Shown here in pieces: positions 1 to 13,400 of a stretch of DNA of 64,000 nt; within the stretch, counting starts at the first letter, position 1; the number at the start of each line of letters is the position of its first letter. Source of the stretch: Nemertoderma westbladi (Eukaryota; Xenacoelomorpha; Nemertodermatida; Nemertodermatidae); assembly GCA_032718475.1 (NCBI GenBank), contig JAUCBJ010008996.1:1-64000 (forward strand), read 5' to 3'. Both the position numbers and the translations under genes were made by a program. Under the pieces are notes generated by a model. It saw nothing but the letters and a program-made list of their open reading frames with translations, was not told the origin of the DNA and searched no databases.

Positions 1-857
1 CCAAAATTTATATGTCTTTTAGTCAATTAAAACACCTTTAGCATACGACAATATTTTATGCTAATACACAAAACATTAGCCGAAGTCAGCCCATGCGCGA
101 TCATTCACCCGATGGATCTACACCCGGGAGGCTGAATTCGGATGCTTAAATTTTATTATTGCAGTGTAAGGTTGCAGTGTAAACCTACTGTATTATTCGA
201 TAGATCGTTAATAATTAATTTCTGACAGATATTATTGGCTTTCGGGAAATATTAACAGTTCCTTTAGGACGTGGCGCTCTATCTATTTAAACAGAACTAG
301 GACTTATACTAAACGCAACGATACCGCTTATGATTAAAGTATAAGGCGTATTCTTTAGGAAATACTTTGTTACCAATCACAATCATGCACACTATTCTGC
401 CGACTGTCAGTAGATTTGATCACACATAAAGAGAGCAGCAATTGACTCATGTAGGGTCTGCTAAATAACATTAGATTCAATACACACCACATTAATATAA
501 ATCGCAATTGTTATGTATAGCCTGTCTCTCTAACCTGTAGTGTATCAAGAAAATTGGGAATTTTGGGTGATTTATCCGTATTCTCCAAAGAGCAATAATT
601 CATCAACAAATAGATACAATTAATAACTGACGGTAAATAACAGTACAAACAATATGATTAGTGCAGTTAAATTAAAATGATTGAGACTAGTTAAGTTCGT
701 TAGTTAAGTGAGGTAACAGTTATACTTTCGGTAATTTAAGCAGTTTTACTAGAGTTCTTCCCAAAAGCCGGTGTTATGGCGAAAAATGGGAACATAACAA
801 CAGAATCATATGAAGAATCATATGACTAGAATCACTATACGAGGATACCAACTACCC
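1..857. other. AT-rich intergenic DNA, no gene seen
   Basis: I see no open frame, RNA gene or clear repeat here that I can support. The stretch is AT-rich with scattered stops in all frames, and it precedes a degraded retroelement. Confidence 0.6.
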
Positions 858-1241
858 TTATTCCACGAAGCTCCCGTTCAACACAGAGGATGAGCATAGA
901 GATAGGAAATTCAGTTCAGTAGCTCTGGGATAGGTCGAAATCAACGCCCACTCAAATTCTATTGGCCGACACGGACAGCAGGGCAGAGGCAACCTCCCTA
1001 AGCTGGTTGGCCGATTAAACTGAGCCCAGATATCTCCGTACAGCACATCAGCCAATAAGCTGGTAGCTTGCACTATTTTAGTTATAAATCCCTTTGAGAG
1101 TATTCTAGCGACCGGGGGGGAACTGGCCAGCAAAGGCAAACGTATCAGTTATCCCACAAAAGCTTTTACACGGAGATTAAAAGGAGATTCCTGTGGCAAC
1201 GGGGGGTCTCATGTGAGAATGTGGCGGACATAATTATCTCT

Positions 1242-1677
1242 CTATCGGATCACTCTGTTTGGCATCGGATAATTGTCCGGGACTGTTTGTTTATTCAGTT
1301 GCCTGTAATCGCCACACGGTCGAATTGAGCCATCTGGTTTTAGTACAGTATGTAAAGGTGATGACCATGGCGATTCCCGTCGCTCGACTATTCCTAGCTT
1401 AGAAAGAAGATCAAATTCATCTGAGGCAGCTTTCAACCGATCACAAAATAAACGTCTGGGCTTAGCGTAACATGGAGGCCCGTTAGTTACTATGGTGCCT
1501 GGTGGAATGTTTAACAGGATCACGAGCTGATATGTCAGTAAATACAGACTTATACTGATTTAGCAAGCGTTGAATTTTTCTATTCGCGCAGTTTGAATTA
1601 TTTGATACAGCACTTATGTTGGACTGTATTGTGTTGGACTGGTTCCCAGTTAGGCTACAGTAGGCAATAGCAAGCAT
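1242..1677 (-). pseudogene. Ty3/gypsy-type reverse transcriptase fragment, frameshifted
   Basis: Two overlapping minus-strand frames together match the start of a Ty3/gypsy RT domain. The upstream frame (1483-1677) carries the pre-RT motif with YKSVFTD. The downstream frame (1242-1523) carries GPPCYAKPRRL, LGIVERRESPWSSPLHTV and RPCGDYRQLN, followed by VPDNYPMP and a stop. The switch of frame near 1490-1520 and the early stop show it is broken. The catalytic YxDD part, RNase H and integrase are not found next to it. The 858-1241 segment could be further decayed element sequence, but I recognise nothing in it. It is a dead relic of an LTR retrotransposon, not a host gene. Confidence 0.8.
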
Positions 1678-2645
1678 GCCTTAGAATGAGGGAGCTAAAA
1701 GTAGTATAGAGTGACAGGGTATTATAATAACTTAATTACGTTTAGATCAATTAAAAACACATTTCTTAAAGCAAATCACTTGAACTACAGTAATTAAATA
1801 CTATAATGGAATGGAGTCTGGGGATTACAGCATTATATAAATTTCAAGTATAATTATTTATATCTTATACTATAAAATAATTAATTTCCATTAAAAGCCA
1901 TGTTGAAAATGCTGTTTTTTACCCAAACCAACTTAATTAATTTTAATTTAATTAATTAACTGCTATTATCTTAGCTTCTCGAAGGCCACACGCAAATTCA
2001 ACTTGGAAAATTTCTAAACTTTTGCCAGACTACATGTGTACCACGTTTGGATAGATTTTATCGAGATTTGGCTGAGTTATTAACTTTTAAAATTGAACAC
2101 AACAGATCGACAGAACAACAGACACACCGATTGAGATAGTGGTACCCGTATGCTAAGCTCGCTTACTTTCGTGGCTCGCCCCACAAGTGTTTGAGGCCAT
2201 GTAACCTGACCCGCCCATTTCTGAGAATAATACAGAGGAGAAAGATAATGACCTCCTCCGTATAGTAACAACCGCAGTCATGTGATTGCCTGTTGTTATC
2301 TCAGAGACCTTGTACCCAAATTGTTGACATTATTGCCAAACGCACGTAAGATCATTAATCTTGAATACCAACCGTAATAATATTAGTTAGACTCGCGTTG
2401 CTTTAACACTGTGGCATATGTGGTTCATGTATTTATCATCTGGATAACAATTATTTATGAAACTAAGCAAGTGATAAGTTCGGTTCCAGTTATTCCTAAC
2501 GATATTTGAATAATAATTCGTTGAACTGGAATAAGAGTAGTGAGTTTTTCAACACACGGCCATGATACAGAAATAAAAAATATAATTTACCATATCAGTT
2601 AAAGTGAAATACGAAATACCAGAGACAACCTGAAGGTCATAACAA
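1678..2645. other. AT-rich intergenic DNA with one MITE-end fragment
   Basis: Mostly AT-rich sequence without genes. The stretch at about 2095-2192 ends in TCGTGGCTCGCCCCAC, the same terminus seen on the inverted-repeat elements at 35,497-36,782 and 37,068-37,586, so it is probably a truncated member of that family. Confidence 0.5.
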
Positions 2646-2985
2646 GAACTACAAAACAAAGACCCAAGACCAAAATAATAAAGACCTGTACAAACACATG
2701 TGTTAACTTTCGTTTGTTGTTTTGGTTCCCCCAACATGCCTCTGTAACCTGCTCCTTTACTAACCTGCTCCTTTAAATGGCCATGGGACATAATGCTCTT
2801 TGGGACCTAACGCTACTTTAACTCTTAGTTTTGTACAGGTCCCAAAGAGCGTTAGGTGCCATTGCAATTTAAAGGAGCAGGTTACAGAGGCGTGTTGGGG
2901 GAACCAAAACAATAAACGAAAGTTAACACATGTTACAATATTATGCAGGTCTTTATTATTTGGGTCTTTGTTTTGTAGTCACCTC
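2646..2985. repeat. Foldback (inverted) repeat, caggttacag family
   Basis: Left arm about 2646-2812 and right arm about 2838-2985 are reverse complements with few mismatches and a short spacer. Shared blocks include AAAGGAGCAGGTTACAGAGG, GGTCCCAAAGAGCGTTAGG and GACCTAACGCT. Related sequence recurs near 17,845-17,915, 26,885-27,050, 41,674-41,860 and 63,230-63,560, so this is a dispersed non-autonomous family that can form a hairpin. No protein is encoded. Confidence 0.75.
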
Positions 2986-4584
2986 TGAAGGCACCTGGTG
3001 TGTATGTTACCTGGGGGCACACTCTTACTCCCACGGTCGTACACTCTTACTATCTTATCTACGCGTTCGTGCTAGGCCTACCAATGGAATTCGTAAAAGG
3101 TGCGTAGAATACTTTTAAGATTCGTAAAACCTTCGTCAATACTTGTAACTTTATTCGTGTTTCAATCGTTAGAGGGATACGCGATACTACTGTAATACTG
3201 CCAACACCAGGCACAAATTCATACATCATATCTACTATGATCTCGATTTTTTGTACAATTACAGCATCCACATAAATCAGAATCCATCCATAGTAACGAC
3301 TTTGCCTGTTTTTGTATCAATGGCGAAATGTAAAATGGGTTCGTATAAGATCGTTATGTTTTATTCTCTGCAATTAATTTCCTTTTATTAAGGCTGGCCA
3401 CATCACAACACCCTTAACGAATTAATTATATTTTATATTGGTTCGTTTCATTGGATGTATGGATCAGTTATACGTAAACAGTACGCCTCTTTACAGGCTG
3501 ATTGTATCATAATGCATTTATTTCGGAATTTGATACGATGTAATATAAAATATGCATTTGAAGATAAGGCATTATGGTATTAGTTTACTGATTAAGGCCA
3601 CTCACTATGTCTATCCAACAAATCGCTATTACAACGTCGCTTTCTCTGATTGGCCAACGTCCCAAAGACCTTTGTATTCTAACTGTTTGCATTATTAAAA
3701 ATCTCAATTATCAATACTATGGAAATGTATTATTAAGTCAAACAGCCACTTAAGAATTTTACACTTCTCTCATCTTATTAAAGAATTAAAGAGTTCGGTA
3801 TATAAGCACTCATTGTGTGGTGATTATGTCCTATTATCGGTAAATTATTTAAACAATGTAGGACTCGTACGAGAAGGTGAAGGGGCTCGGTTCAGCAACT
3901 TTAGCCGCACAATATATCAGCCACACCGAAGATGCATTACAGAACGCCTCTCTATACACTACTGCAATATATCTCCATTATCATTACTACTGCAGTGTAA
4001 ATATTATTAATGGCTGACCACCACGTTCCCCTCACCAATCAGAACAAGACCACATACAGGCCACAGGCTGGTCAGTTCTACGAAATCAGTGGAAGGCAAT
4101 GGCCTGCAAGTCCGGCAGGGTAGTACTGGGTTTTGACAACTTTCGACTACTACCGAGATAGTACCATTACGAGATAGTACCGCAGTTACAGAGCATCAGT
4201 GGTTGCCATAGTGCAGTACAGGCTCTACTGCGACAGGGAATGAATGCAGACCATTCGTTGCCCTTTCGCATCGGAGGTATTCAGTAGATCTTTGAATCCA
4301 AGATCCTATGCTTTCCTATATTACAAACCGGCCCATCCAAGAACCTGAACACAGTTGATGGTCGATGCGATGGCATGCTGGGAGAATCTAATTTTCCAGT
4401 CAGAAAGTTTGATCTTTGTAGGATTTACAAATCTTTTAATCTTTGAATACTATCCATTGTTTCTGACATTTAAACACAGAATTTTTATATATATTATATT
4501 TTCTCAATATAAACTATAACGGCTTCCTTAAGAAATAGAATCGTTAGTCATTATTGTGGTACTTCTTTGCACGCAATGCACGGG
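2986..4584. other. Intergenic DNA, no gene seen
   Basis: Only short chance frames occur. The sequence at about 3865-4330 is less AT-rich, but I could not tie it to a known gene or element. Confidence 0.5.
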
Positions 4585-4800
4585 ACATTTGTACTAAGTA
4601 ATCATGGCTTTGCGCGGCATATTTGTACTAAGTAATCATGGCTTTGCGCGGCATATTTGTACTAAGTAATCATGGCTTTGCGCGGCATATTTGTACTAAG
4701 TAATCATGGCTTTGCGCGGCATATTTGTACTAAGTAATCATGGCTTTGCGCGGCATATTTGTACTAAGTAATCATGGCTTTGCGCAGCATATTTGTACGA
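4585..4800. repeat. 34-bp tandem repeat, about 6 copies
   Basis: The unit TTTGTACTAAGTAATCATGG followed by CTTTGCGCGGCATA recurs with starts 34 bp apart (GTACTAAGTA at 4591, 4625, 4659, 4693, 4727 and 4761, with a variant at 4795). Copies are almost identical. A diverged single copy lies at about 5170-5217. Confidence 0.9.
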
Positions 4801-5468
4801 AGTAATGATCCAGTTTCGCTCTCCTCCGGTAATATCTGATGTGTCTGCGGGGGTTCCGGTCTGCTGCCAAGCTACCGGTGCGAGCAGCAGCTGTCACTGT
4901 AACGTCCATCGTGTTAGCGAACGCTGACTCAGAGCCAGGAATATTTACATAGGTTACAGGCTGGTTGGGGTTGGGGGTGGTGCAATATTAAAACTGTGTT
5001 TGTTGTTGTTTTACTTTTTAAATTTCCCGCGTTTCAGTAATTAGTGTCTTTAATTGTTTGTTCAATATCTATAAATTTGAAAATGTTTTCTTTGAAAATG
5101 TGTTTGAATTTCTGAAGGTCTTTTAGTATTTTGTGAATAAATGAGTCTTATAAAGTAAAAAAAAAAGATCTAAGTAATCAAGGCATTGTGCAGCATATTT
5201 GTACTGAGTAATCATGGATCTGTAATACCACAGGCGGTATGCCATCAACACGACAAGCTTCATTGTATTAGAAGAAGCTTAATAATTTTTCTACTTAAAC
5301 AGAAAACGTGAAACACTGTGAAGGACAGACGATGTATATTGAAGTCATCAGGAAGAACTCGATCATACTTGATCAGTTTGAGATTCCGCAGTTTCCTTCG
5401 CAGTTGGTTGCCTATTTTTTACAGAGAGATTATTTGCTTGCTATGCTGGAGCAGATTTTCATCAGTGT
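4801..5468. other. Intergenic DNA with an A-rich tract
   Basis: Contains a moderately GC-rich segment at 4805-4950 with no recognised product, a run of A at about 5157-5167 that could be a retroposed tail, and a stray copy of the 34-bp unit. Confidence 0.4.
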
Positions 5469-8400
5469 CATTGATTTTTAGCTGTTCTTTGTCCACCGTT
5501 CATCTGTATACTGCCTAGTTCCACGGATTGGGCATTTTATTTTTAGCTGTTCACTGACTAGCTCCAATGAATTGGACATTGGTTTTTAGCTGTTCACTGA
5601 CTAGCTCCAAGGATTGGACATTGATCTTTAGCTGTCCACTGACTAGCTCCAAGGATTGGACATTGATTTTTAGCTGTTCTTTGTCCCCCGTTCATCTGTA
5701 TACTGCCTAGTTCCACGGATTGGGCATTTTATTTTTAGCTGTTCACTGACTAGCTCCAATGAATTGGACATTGGTTTTTAGCTGTTCACTGACTAGCTCC
5801 AAGGATTGGACATTGATCTTTAGCTGTCCACTGACTAGCTCCAAGGATTGGACATTGATTTTTAGCTGTTCACTGACTAGCTCCACGGATTTGACATTGA
5901 TTTTTAGCTGTTCACTGACTAGCTCCACGGATTGGACATTGATTTTTAGCTGTTCACTGACTAGCTCCCGGATTTGACATTGATCTTTAGCTGTCCACTG
6001 ATTAGCTCCACGGATTAGACATTGAGTTTTAGCTGTTCATTGACTGGCTCCAACGCATTAGACATTGATTTTTAGCTGTTCACTGACTAGCTCCAAGGAT
6101 TGGACATTGGTTTTAAGCTGTTCACTGACTAGCTCCACGGATTTGACATTGATTTTTAGCTGTTCACTGACTAGCTCCACGGATTTGACATTGATTTTTA
6201 GCTGTTCACTGACTAGCTCCACGGATTGGACATTGGTTTTAAGCTGTTTACTGACTAGCTCCAAGGATTGGACATTGATTTTTAGCTGTTCACTGACTAG
6301 CTCCACGGATTGGACATTGATTTTTAGCTGTTCACTGACTAGCTCCAAGGATTGGACATTGGTTTTAAGCTGTTCACTGACTAGCTCCACGGAGTTGACA
6401 TTGATTTTTAGCTGTTCACTGACTAGCTCCACGGATTTGACATTGATGTTTAGCTGTTCACTGACTAGCTCCACGGATTGGACATTGGTTTTAAGCTGTT
6501 CACTGACTAGCTCCAAGGATTGGACATTGATTTTTAGCTGTTCACTGACTAGCTCCACGGATTGGACATTGATTTTTAGCTGTTCACTGACTAGCTCCAA
6601 GGAATGGACATTGATTTTTAGCTGTTCACTGACAAGCTCCACGGATTTGACATTGATTTTTAGCTGTTCATTGACTGGCTCCAACGCATTGGACATTGAT
6701 TTTTAGCTGTTCACTGACTAGCTCCAAGGATTGGACATTGGTTTTAAGCTGTTCACTGACTAGCTCCAAGGATTGGACATTGGTTTTAAACTGTTCACTG
6801 ACTAGCTCCACGGATTGGACATTGATTTTTAGCTGTTCACTGACTAGCTCCACGGATTGGACATTGATTTTTAGTTGTTCACTGACTAGCTCCACGGATT
6901 AGACATTGATTTTTAGCTGTCCACTGACTAGCTCCACGGATTGGACATTGATTTTTAGCTGTTCACTGACTAGCTCCACGGATTAGACATTGATTTTTAG
7001 CTGTCCACTGACTAGCTCCACGGATTGGACATTGGTTTTTAGCTGTTCACTGACTAGCTCCACTGATTGGACATTGATCTTTAGCTGTCCACTGACTAGC
7101 TCCACTGATTGGACATTGATTTTTAGCTGTTCCCTGACTAGCTTCGCGGATTGGACATTGATTTTTAGCTGTTCACTGAATAGCTCCACGGATTAGACAT
7201 TGATTTTTAGCTGTCCACTGACTAGCTCCACGGATTGGACATTGATTTTTAGCTATTCCCTGACTAGCTTCGCGGATTGGACATTGATTTTTAGCTGTTC
7301 ACTGAATAGCTCCACGGATTAGACATTGATTTTTAGCTGTTCACTGAATAGCTCCACGGATTAGACATTGATTTTTAGCTGTTCACTGACTAGCTCCACG
7401 GATTGGACATTGGTTTTTAGCTGTTCACTGACTAGCTCCACGGAATAGACATTGATCTTTAGCTGTTCATTGACTGGCTCCAACGGATTGGACATTGATC
7501 TTTAGCTGTCCACTGACTATCTTATCTCCACGGATTGGACATTGATTTTTAGCTGTTCACTGACTAGCTCCACGGATTGGACATAGATTTTTAGTTGTTC
7601 ACTGACTAGCTCCAATGAATTGGGCATTGATTTTTAGCTGTTCACTGACTAGCTCCACGGATTAGACATTGATTTTTAGCTGTTCAATGACTAGCTCCAC
7701 GGATTGGACATTGATTTTTAGTTGTTCACTGACTAGCTCCACGGATTGGACATTGATTTTTAGCTGTTCAATGACTAGCTCCACGGATTGGACATTGGTT
7801 TTAAGCTGTTCACTGACTAGCTCCACGGATTGGACATTGATTTTTAGCTGTTCACTGACTAGCTCCACTGATTGGTCATTGATCTTTAGCTGTCCACTGA
7901 CTAGCTCCACAGATTGGACATTGATTTTTAGCTGTTCACTGACTAGCTCCACGGATTGGACATTGATTTTTAGTTGTTCACTGACTAGCTCCACGGATTG
8001 GACATTGATTTTTAGCTGTTCACTGACTAGCTCCACGGATTGGACATTGGTTTTAAGCAGTTCACTGACTAGCTCCACGGATTGGACATTGATTTTTAGC
8101 TGTTCACTGACTAGCTCCACGGATTGGACATTGGTTTTAAGCTGTTCACTGACTAGCTCCACGGATTGGACATTGATTTTTAGCTGTCCACTGACTAGCT
8201 CCACGGATTGGACATTGATTTTTAGCTGTTCCCTGACTAGCTCCACGGATTAGACATTGATCTTTAGCTGTTCATTGACTGGCTCCAACGGATTGGACAT
8301 TGATCTTTATCTGTCCACTGACTAGCTCCAAGGATTGGACATTGGTTTTTAGCTGTTCACTGACTAGCTCCACGGATTAGACATTGATCTTTAGCTGTTC

Positions 8401-9074
8401 ACTGACTAGCTCCACGGATTAGACATTGATCTTTAGCTGTTCATTGACTGGCTCCAACGGATTGGACATTGATCTTTAGCTGTCCACTGACTAGCTCCAA
8501 GGATTGGACATTGGTTTTTAGCTGTTCACTGACTAGCTCCACGGATTATACATTGATCTTTAGCTGTTCACTGACTAGCTCCACTGATGGACATTGATTT
8601 TTACCTGTTCACTGACTAGCTCCACGGATTTGACATTGATCTTTAGCTGTTCATTGACTGGCTCCAACGGATTAGACATTGATTTTTAGCTGTTCACTGA
8701 CTATCTTATCTCCACGGATTGGACATTGATTTTTAGTTGTTCACTGACTAGCTCTACGGATTGGACATTGATTTTTAGTTGTTCACTGACTAGCTCCACG
8801 GATTGGACATTGATTTTTAGTTGTTCACTGACTAGCTCCACGGATTGGACATTGATTTTTAGTTGTTCACTGACTAGCTCCACGGATTGGACATTGATTT
8901 TTAGTTGTTCACTGACTAGCTCCACGGATTGGACATTGATTTTTAGTTGTTCACTGACTAGCTCCACGGATTGGACATTGATTTTTAGTTGTTCACTGAC
9001 TAGCTCCACGGATTGGACATTGATTTTTAGTTGTTCACTGACTAGCTCCACGGATTGGACATTGATTTTTAGCT
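5469..9074. repeat. 42-bp satellite array, about 85 units
   Basis: The unit is GATTGGACATTGATTTTTAG followed by CTGTTCACTGACTAGCTCCA and CG. It is repeated head to tail with about 5-10% variation (CACGG/CAAGG, GGTTTTAAG, GATTTG, GATTAG). A 192-bp block near the left edge (from 5481) is repeated from 5673. The last eight or nine units, from 8740, are almost identical and share a private variant (AGTTGTTC), showing recent local amplification. Because 42 is a multiple of three, long frames appear on both strands (for example 6058-6696 and 7662-8246). They are broken wherever GATTGG becomes GATTAG, which creates stops on both strands, so I do not call a protein. Confidence 0.97.
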
Positions 9075-10407
9075 GCCTCTGATACGTTTTCCTGTGTTTG
9101 GAAGTAAAGGTACATAGTAAAGGTAGGTCTACATAGTAACCAACTCATCATAACTGTTTGAGACACTCTTTGTAGACCACTACTGCTGCTGCTATCTTGG
9201 GGGTTAATTTTATGTACTAGTTTGCTACAGTAGAAGCTAATTTTGGGGTAATGTGGTAGTTTTTGAGTCAAATACAGGTCAGCTGCAACTATAGTTGGCA
9301 GCTGTGGTAAAAGCTGATTAAGTTGATTGATGGTTAGTTGCTGATACAGTATCCACTACGGCCAGGCATGTTGTTTGTCAGGACGCTGCATTGATCCATA
9401 TGCAGTTTTCCAGTCTGTCGCAAGAAAAACCTCCTACCTTCCAATTTGTTATAAATAATCCTATTAAGCTGATACTCAGTAGAGGTCTACTATGTAAGAT
9501 GCTACGTCTGTGGAGGACTCTGTTCATTCAGCTGCTAGAAAGTTAAATATCTGAAGGTGAAACGTTCTATGATTATGATGTTTCTAATACTTGCAAGCCC
9601 ATACTTAGTAAAAACATACAACACCGGATTGTCTACATCATTGTGTATCAATGATATAGACTACTCACAATCAGGGAGGGCGCACATCTCTCTGCAGTTG
9701 TCCATTTTGTCTCTAGGGGTGAAATGTCTGAAAGTGAACATCTTCTCGCGTTTTGTTATTTATACACTTTTTGGGCTGATATAGAGATATACTACACCAC
9801 AGGCATAGTGGTGGCAGTATGTGGCAGTTGTGCCACTTGCATAAATTCACAACACGCATATTACTGGTAGCTATGAACTGTCACCTGTTAGCATATAAAA
9901 TTAACATAATATTGTCACTGCTCATATATACTAAAAAAACGTACCTAGTACTATATAAAAATAATTAAAAATATTCCAAAAATAAATATACTGTTAAATA
10001 CTTAAATACCCTGCCTAAATCAACTGAATTTAATCAAATATTAATATACAAATATAACACACAAATCATCTGTCCTGAGTTACACAATAACACCGAGTTT
10101 ACAAAATGTATCAAAATAGGTATACATTGAGCGTAATTATCAATGAGCGTCATTGAGCGAAGGTAATTATTATTTTGAGCTCTTGGCAATTACCACAATA
10201 TAAATCTTGAGTCCCGAGTGATCCAGTGAGTTTTCTCAAACATTCAATATTTATCATGAGAGCTCCTGATAATAATTATGTTGAATGTTGAGAGTTACTT
10301 GGTAGTCAGAAGGTAACTGACTAGAGCACATTTAATTAAATTAATAATAAAATTTTGATTAATAAATTTAGGTACTTAAAAAAGTAATTAAGTTTTAAAT
10401 TTATATC
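9075..10407. other. Upstream flank of XDH copy 1
   Basis: About 1.3 kb between the satellite and the XDH start. The last 600 bp are very AT-rich with several TATA-like runs, but I cannot single out a promoter. A 75-codon frame at 9557-9784 has no recognisable features. Confidence 0.5.
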
Positions 10408-13400
10408 ATGATGACATCAGCAATAATGAAACGCGAGTTAGTTTTCTATGTGAATGGGGTAGAAGTTCGCGAACCTCAACCACAACCGGAGACAACGTTG
10501 ATCTACTATCTACGGAATTCCCTGGGATTAACCGGAACAAAGTTGGGCTGTGGTGAAGGAGGATGTGGTGCCTGTACGGTAATGATATCTCGATACAACA
10601 ATAAACTAAAGAAAGTCGTTCACTTCACTGCAGTATCATGTTTGTTGCCGCTATGTTACGTACACCAGTGTCATGTTACCACGGTAGAGGGTGTCGGTAG
10701 TGTTAGAAATGGTTTACATCCAGTGCAGGAGCGACTAGCTAAATACCACGGATCTCAGTGTGGTTTCTGTACCCCTGGTATTATCATGTCGATGTACACA
10801 TTGCTTAGGAACAAGAGTACCCCGAGTATGGATGATATTGAGAGCGCCATGCAGGGTAACCTGTGTCGTTGTACTGGCTATAGACCTATATTGGAAGCAT
10901 ACCATACCTTCACTCCAGAGGGCGCTAACAAGTGCCCAATGGGTGCTGATTGCTGCAAAGTCAAAAAAATACCATTAGTAGCTGATGATAAGCTGCAGTT
11001 GTATAAGAAAGCTGATGGGAATAAGGAAACACAGGATGTGATCTTTCCACCTGCTCTGGTTTTAGCTGCTTCGAGTCCAGCCGAGTTAGTGAAATTTCAA
11101 GGAAATCGCTCAACCTGGTATATTCCTTCAAATTTAGATGATTTGCTTCTTATAAAAAAAGAATTTCCAAGTTGCAAGATAATTACAGGAAATACCGAGG
11201 TTGGTGTAGAAGTGAAGTTTAAAGGATTTGAGTATCCGGTTCTTGTAAACCCTGTTAATGTCACTGAACTAAATGCAGTCAAAATAACATCTAGTGGGAT
11301 TCAGTTTGGTGCTAATATAACACTGACCCAATTAAATGAGATTATTACATCGGCTATTGATTCTTATGAAGAATCAAAATGTCGATCTTTCAAGGCTTTT
11401 AGGGAAATGCTGCACTGGTTCGCCGGTTCACAAGTCCGAAACATGTCATCTGTTGGTGGTAATATTATGACGGCCAGTCCCATCTCTGATCTAAATCCTC
11501 TATTTTTGGCAACAAAATCAAGAGTAGAAATCATCGATTCTACAACCAAACAGATTCGCACAGTTAATATGGATGGAAAGTTTTATCCAGCATATCGAAA
11601 GACCATCCTCACCCCAACCGAAATTCTTCTTAGTGTCAATATTCCTTGCACTGAAAACGATGAATTCTTTATGGGTTTCAAACAATCCAAACGCAAAGAA
11701 GATGATATTGCTATAGTTAATGCTGGTATGTGGGTATCAATGGATCGAAGCCAAAATGTTGTTCGTGATATACGACTTGCATATGGTGGAATGGCTCCCA
11801 CTACTGTTATGGCTACGAAAACAATGGAAACACTAAAGGGCAAGATATGGAATGAAGCTTTGATCCAGACAGCATGCAGCACCTTAGCTGAAGATTTACC
11901 ACTAAGCATGGATGCACCTGGGGCTATGGTTGCATTCCGACAGACACTGACAACAAGTCTATTCTTTAAATTCTTTCTACATGTTTCTGAATCTCTTTAT
12001 CTAAAACAGAATGGTTTTATAAAACTTCCTGATGCAGTAACTTCCTCTTCAGAAACCAAAGATCACACCAACGAGTATCTTACTCCACCTCATACACAAT
12101 TCAATCCTTCAGCCCTACAGACATATGAGGAAGTAGATTCGAACCAGAACAAATGGGATGTTGTGGGGAGACCAGTAATGCATTTATCTGGGGAAGAACA
12201 TACAACAGGGGAAGCCATATATTTCAATGATATGCCTAAAGTATACAATGAGTTGTACTTGGCATTGGTAACCAGCAGTAAAGCTCACGCACGAATTATC
12301 TCTGTCGATGCATCTAAGGCTCTGGCTTTAGAGGGTGTTCATAGTTATTTAGACCACAAAGACATTCCAGGGAATAACAAAGTACAGACAGTTGTGGATA
12401 GAGATGAAGAAGTATTTGCTGTGAATGAAGTGTTTAGTGTCGGACAAGTAATTGGTGCGATTGTTGCTGAAGATGAGCCCATAGCCAGAAGAGCTGCAAA
12501 GTTAGTAATAATTAAATATGAGGATCTTCCTGCTATTTTAACCATCGAGGAAGCAATTGCCAATAATTCCTTTATGGGACCTGTAAACAATTTAGAAAGA
12601 GGAGACTTTGATAGTGATTTCGCTACAAGCGAGCATAGATTAGAAGGCAGCTACCGTGTTGGTGGACAGGAGCACTTCTATTTAGAGACACATGGCGCTT
12701 TGTCTGTACCAAAACCAGAGAAAAATGAAATGGAGATATTTAGTTCTTGCCAAGCTCCCGAGACTGCCCAACGCTTGGCTGCTGAAGCTTTGGGTATTGA
12801 CTTCAACCGAGTTGTTGCCCGTGTAAAACGTCTCGGGGGAGGATTTGGGGGGAAAGAAACAAGAATGCACATGGCAACCACAACAACGGCTGTGGCAGCA
12901 CACGTAACCGGTAGGCCAGTGAGGTACAGCATGGATCGAGAGGAAGATATGAGTATGACTGGTGGAAGACATTCATTCCTTTTCAAATACAAAGTTGGAT
13001 TCAATTCAAATGGAACAGTTAATGCCCTTCAATTGGAAATATTTAGCAATGGAGGAAATTCCTTGGATCTATCTGGCGCAGTATGCACCTTTGCTTGCTA
13101 TAATGCAGACAGCAGTTTCAACATCAAAAGTCTCCGTGTTCATGGTAAGGTGTGCAAGACGAATCTGCCATCAAATACAGCATTTAGAGGGTTTGGATTA
13201 CCACAAACATTATGTGCTATTGGAAATATAATGACAGATATTGCAGCTTTCGTTAACAAGCTAGATGTAGATATTATTGGAATGAATATGTACCATACTG
13301 GTGATTTAACCCACTTTGGCCAAGAACTTACTGATGCTGATAATCTTCGGAGGTGTTGGTCGGAATGCATTACTAAATCTCGCTATAGAGAAAAACTTGA

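Noticed and set aside
858-1139. 93-codon minus-strand frame beside the gypsy RT fragment
   Set aside because: No recognisable retroelement or host motif; could be decayed element but not supportable.
4585-4800. CRISPR-like array
   Set aside because: Units are contiguous with no unique spacers and the DNA is clearly animal.
5743-9082. Minus- and plus-strand 14-residue repeat proteins in the 42-bp array
   Set aside because: Frames are interrupted by stops wherever GATTGG is GATTAG, and both strands look equally open. Best explained as satellite DNA.
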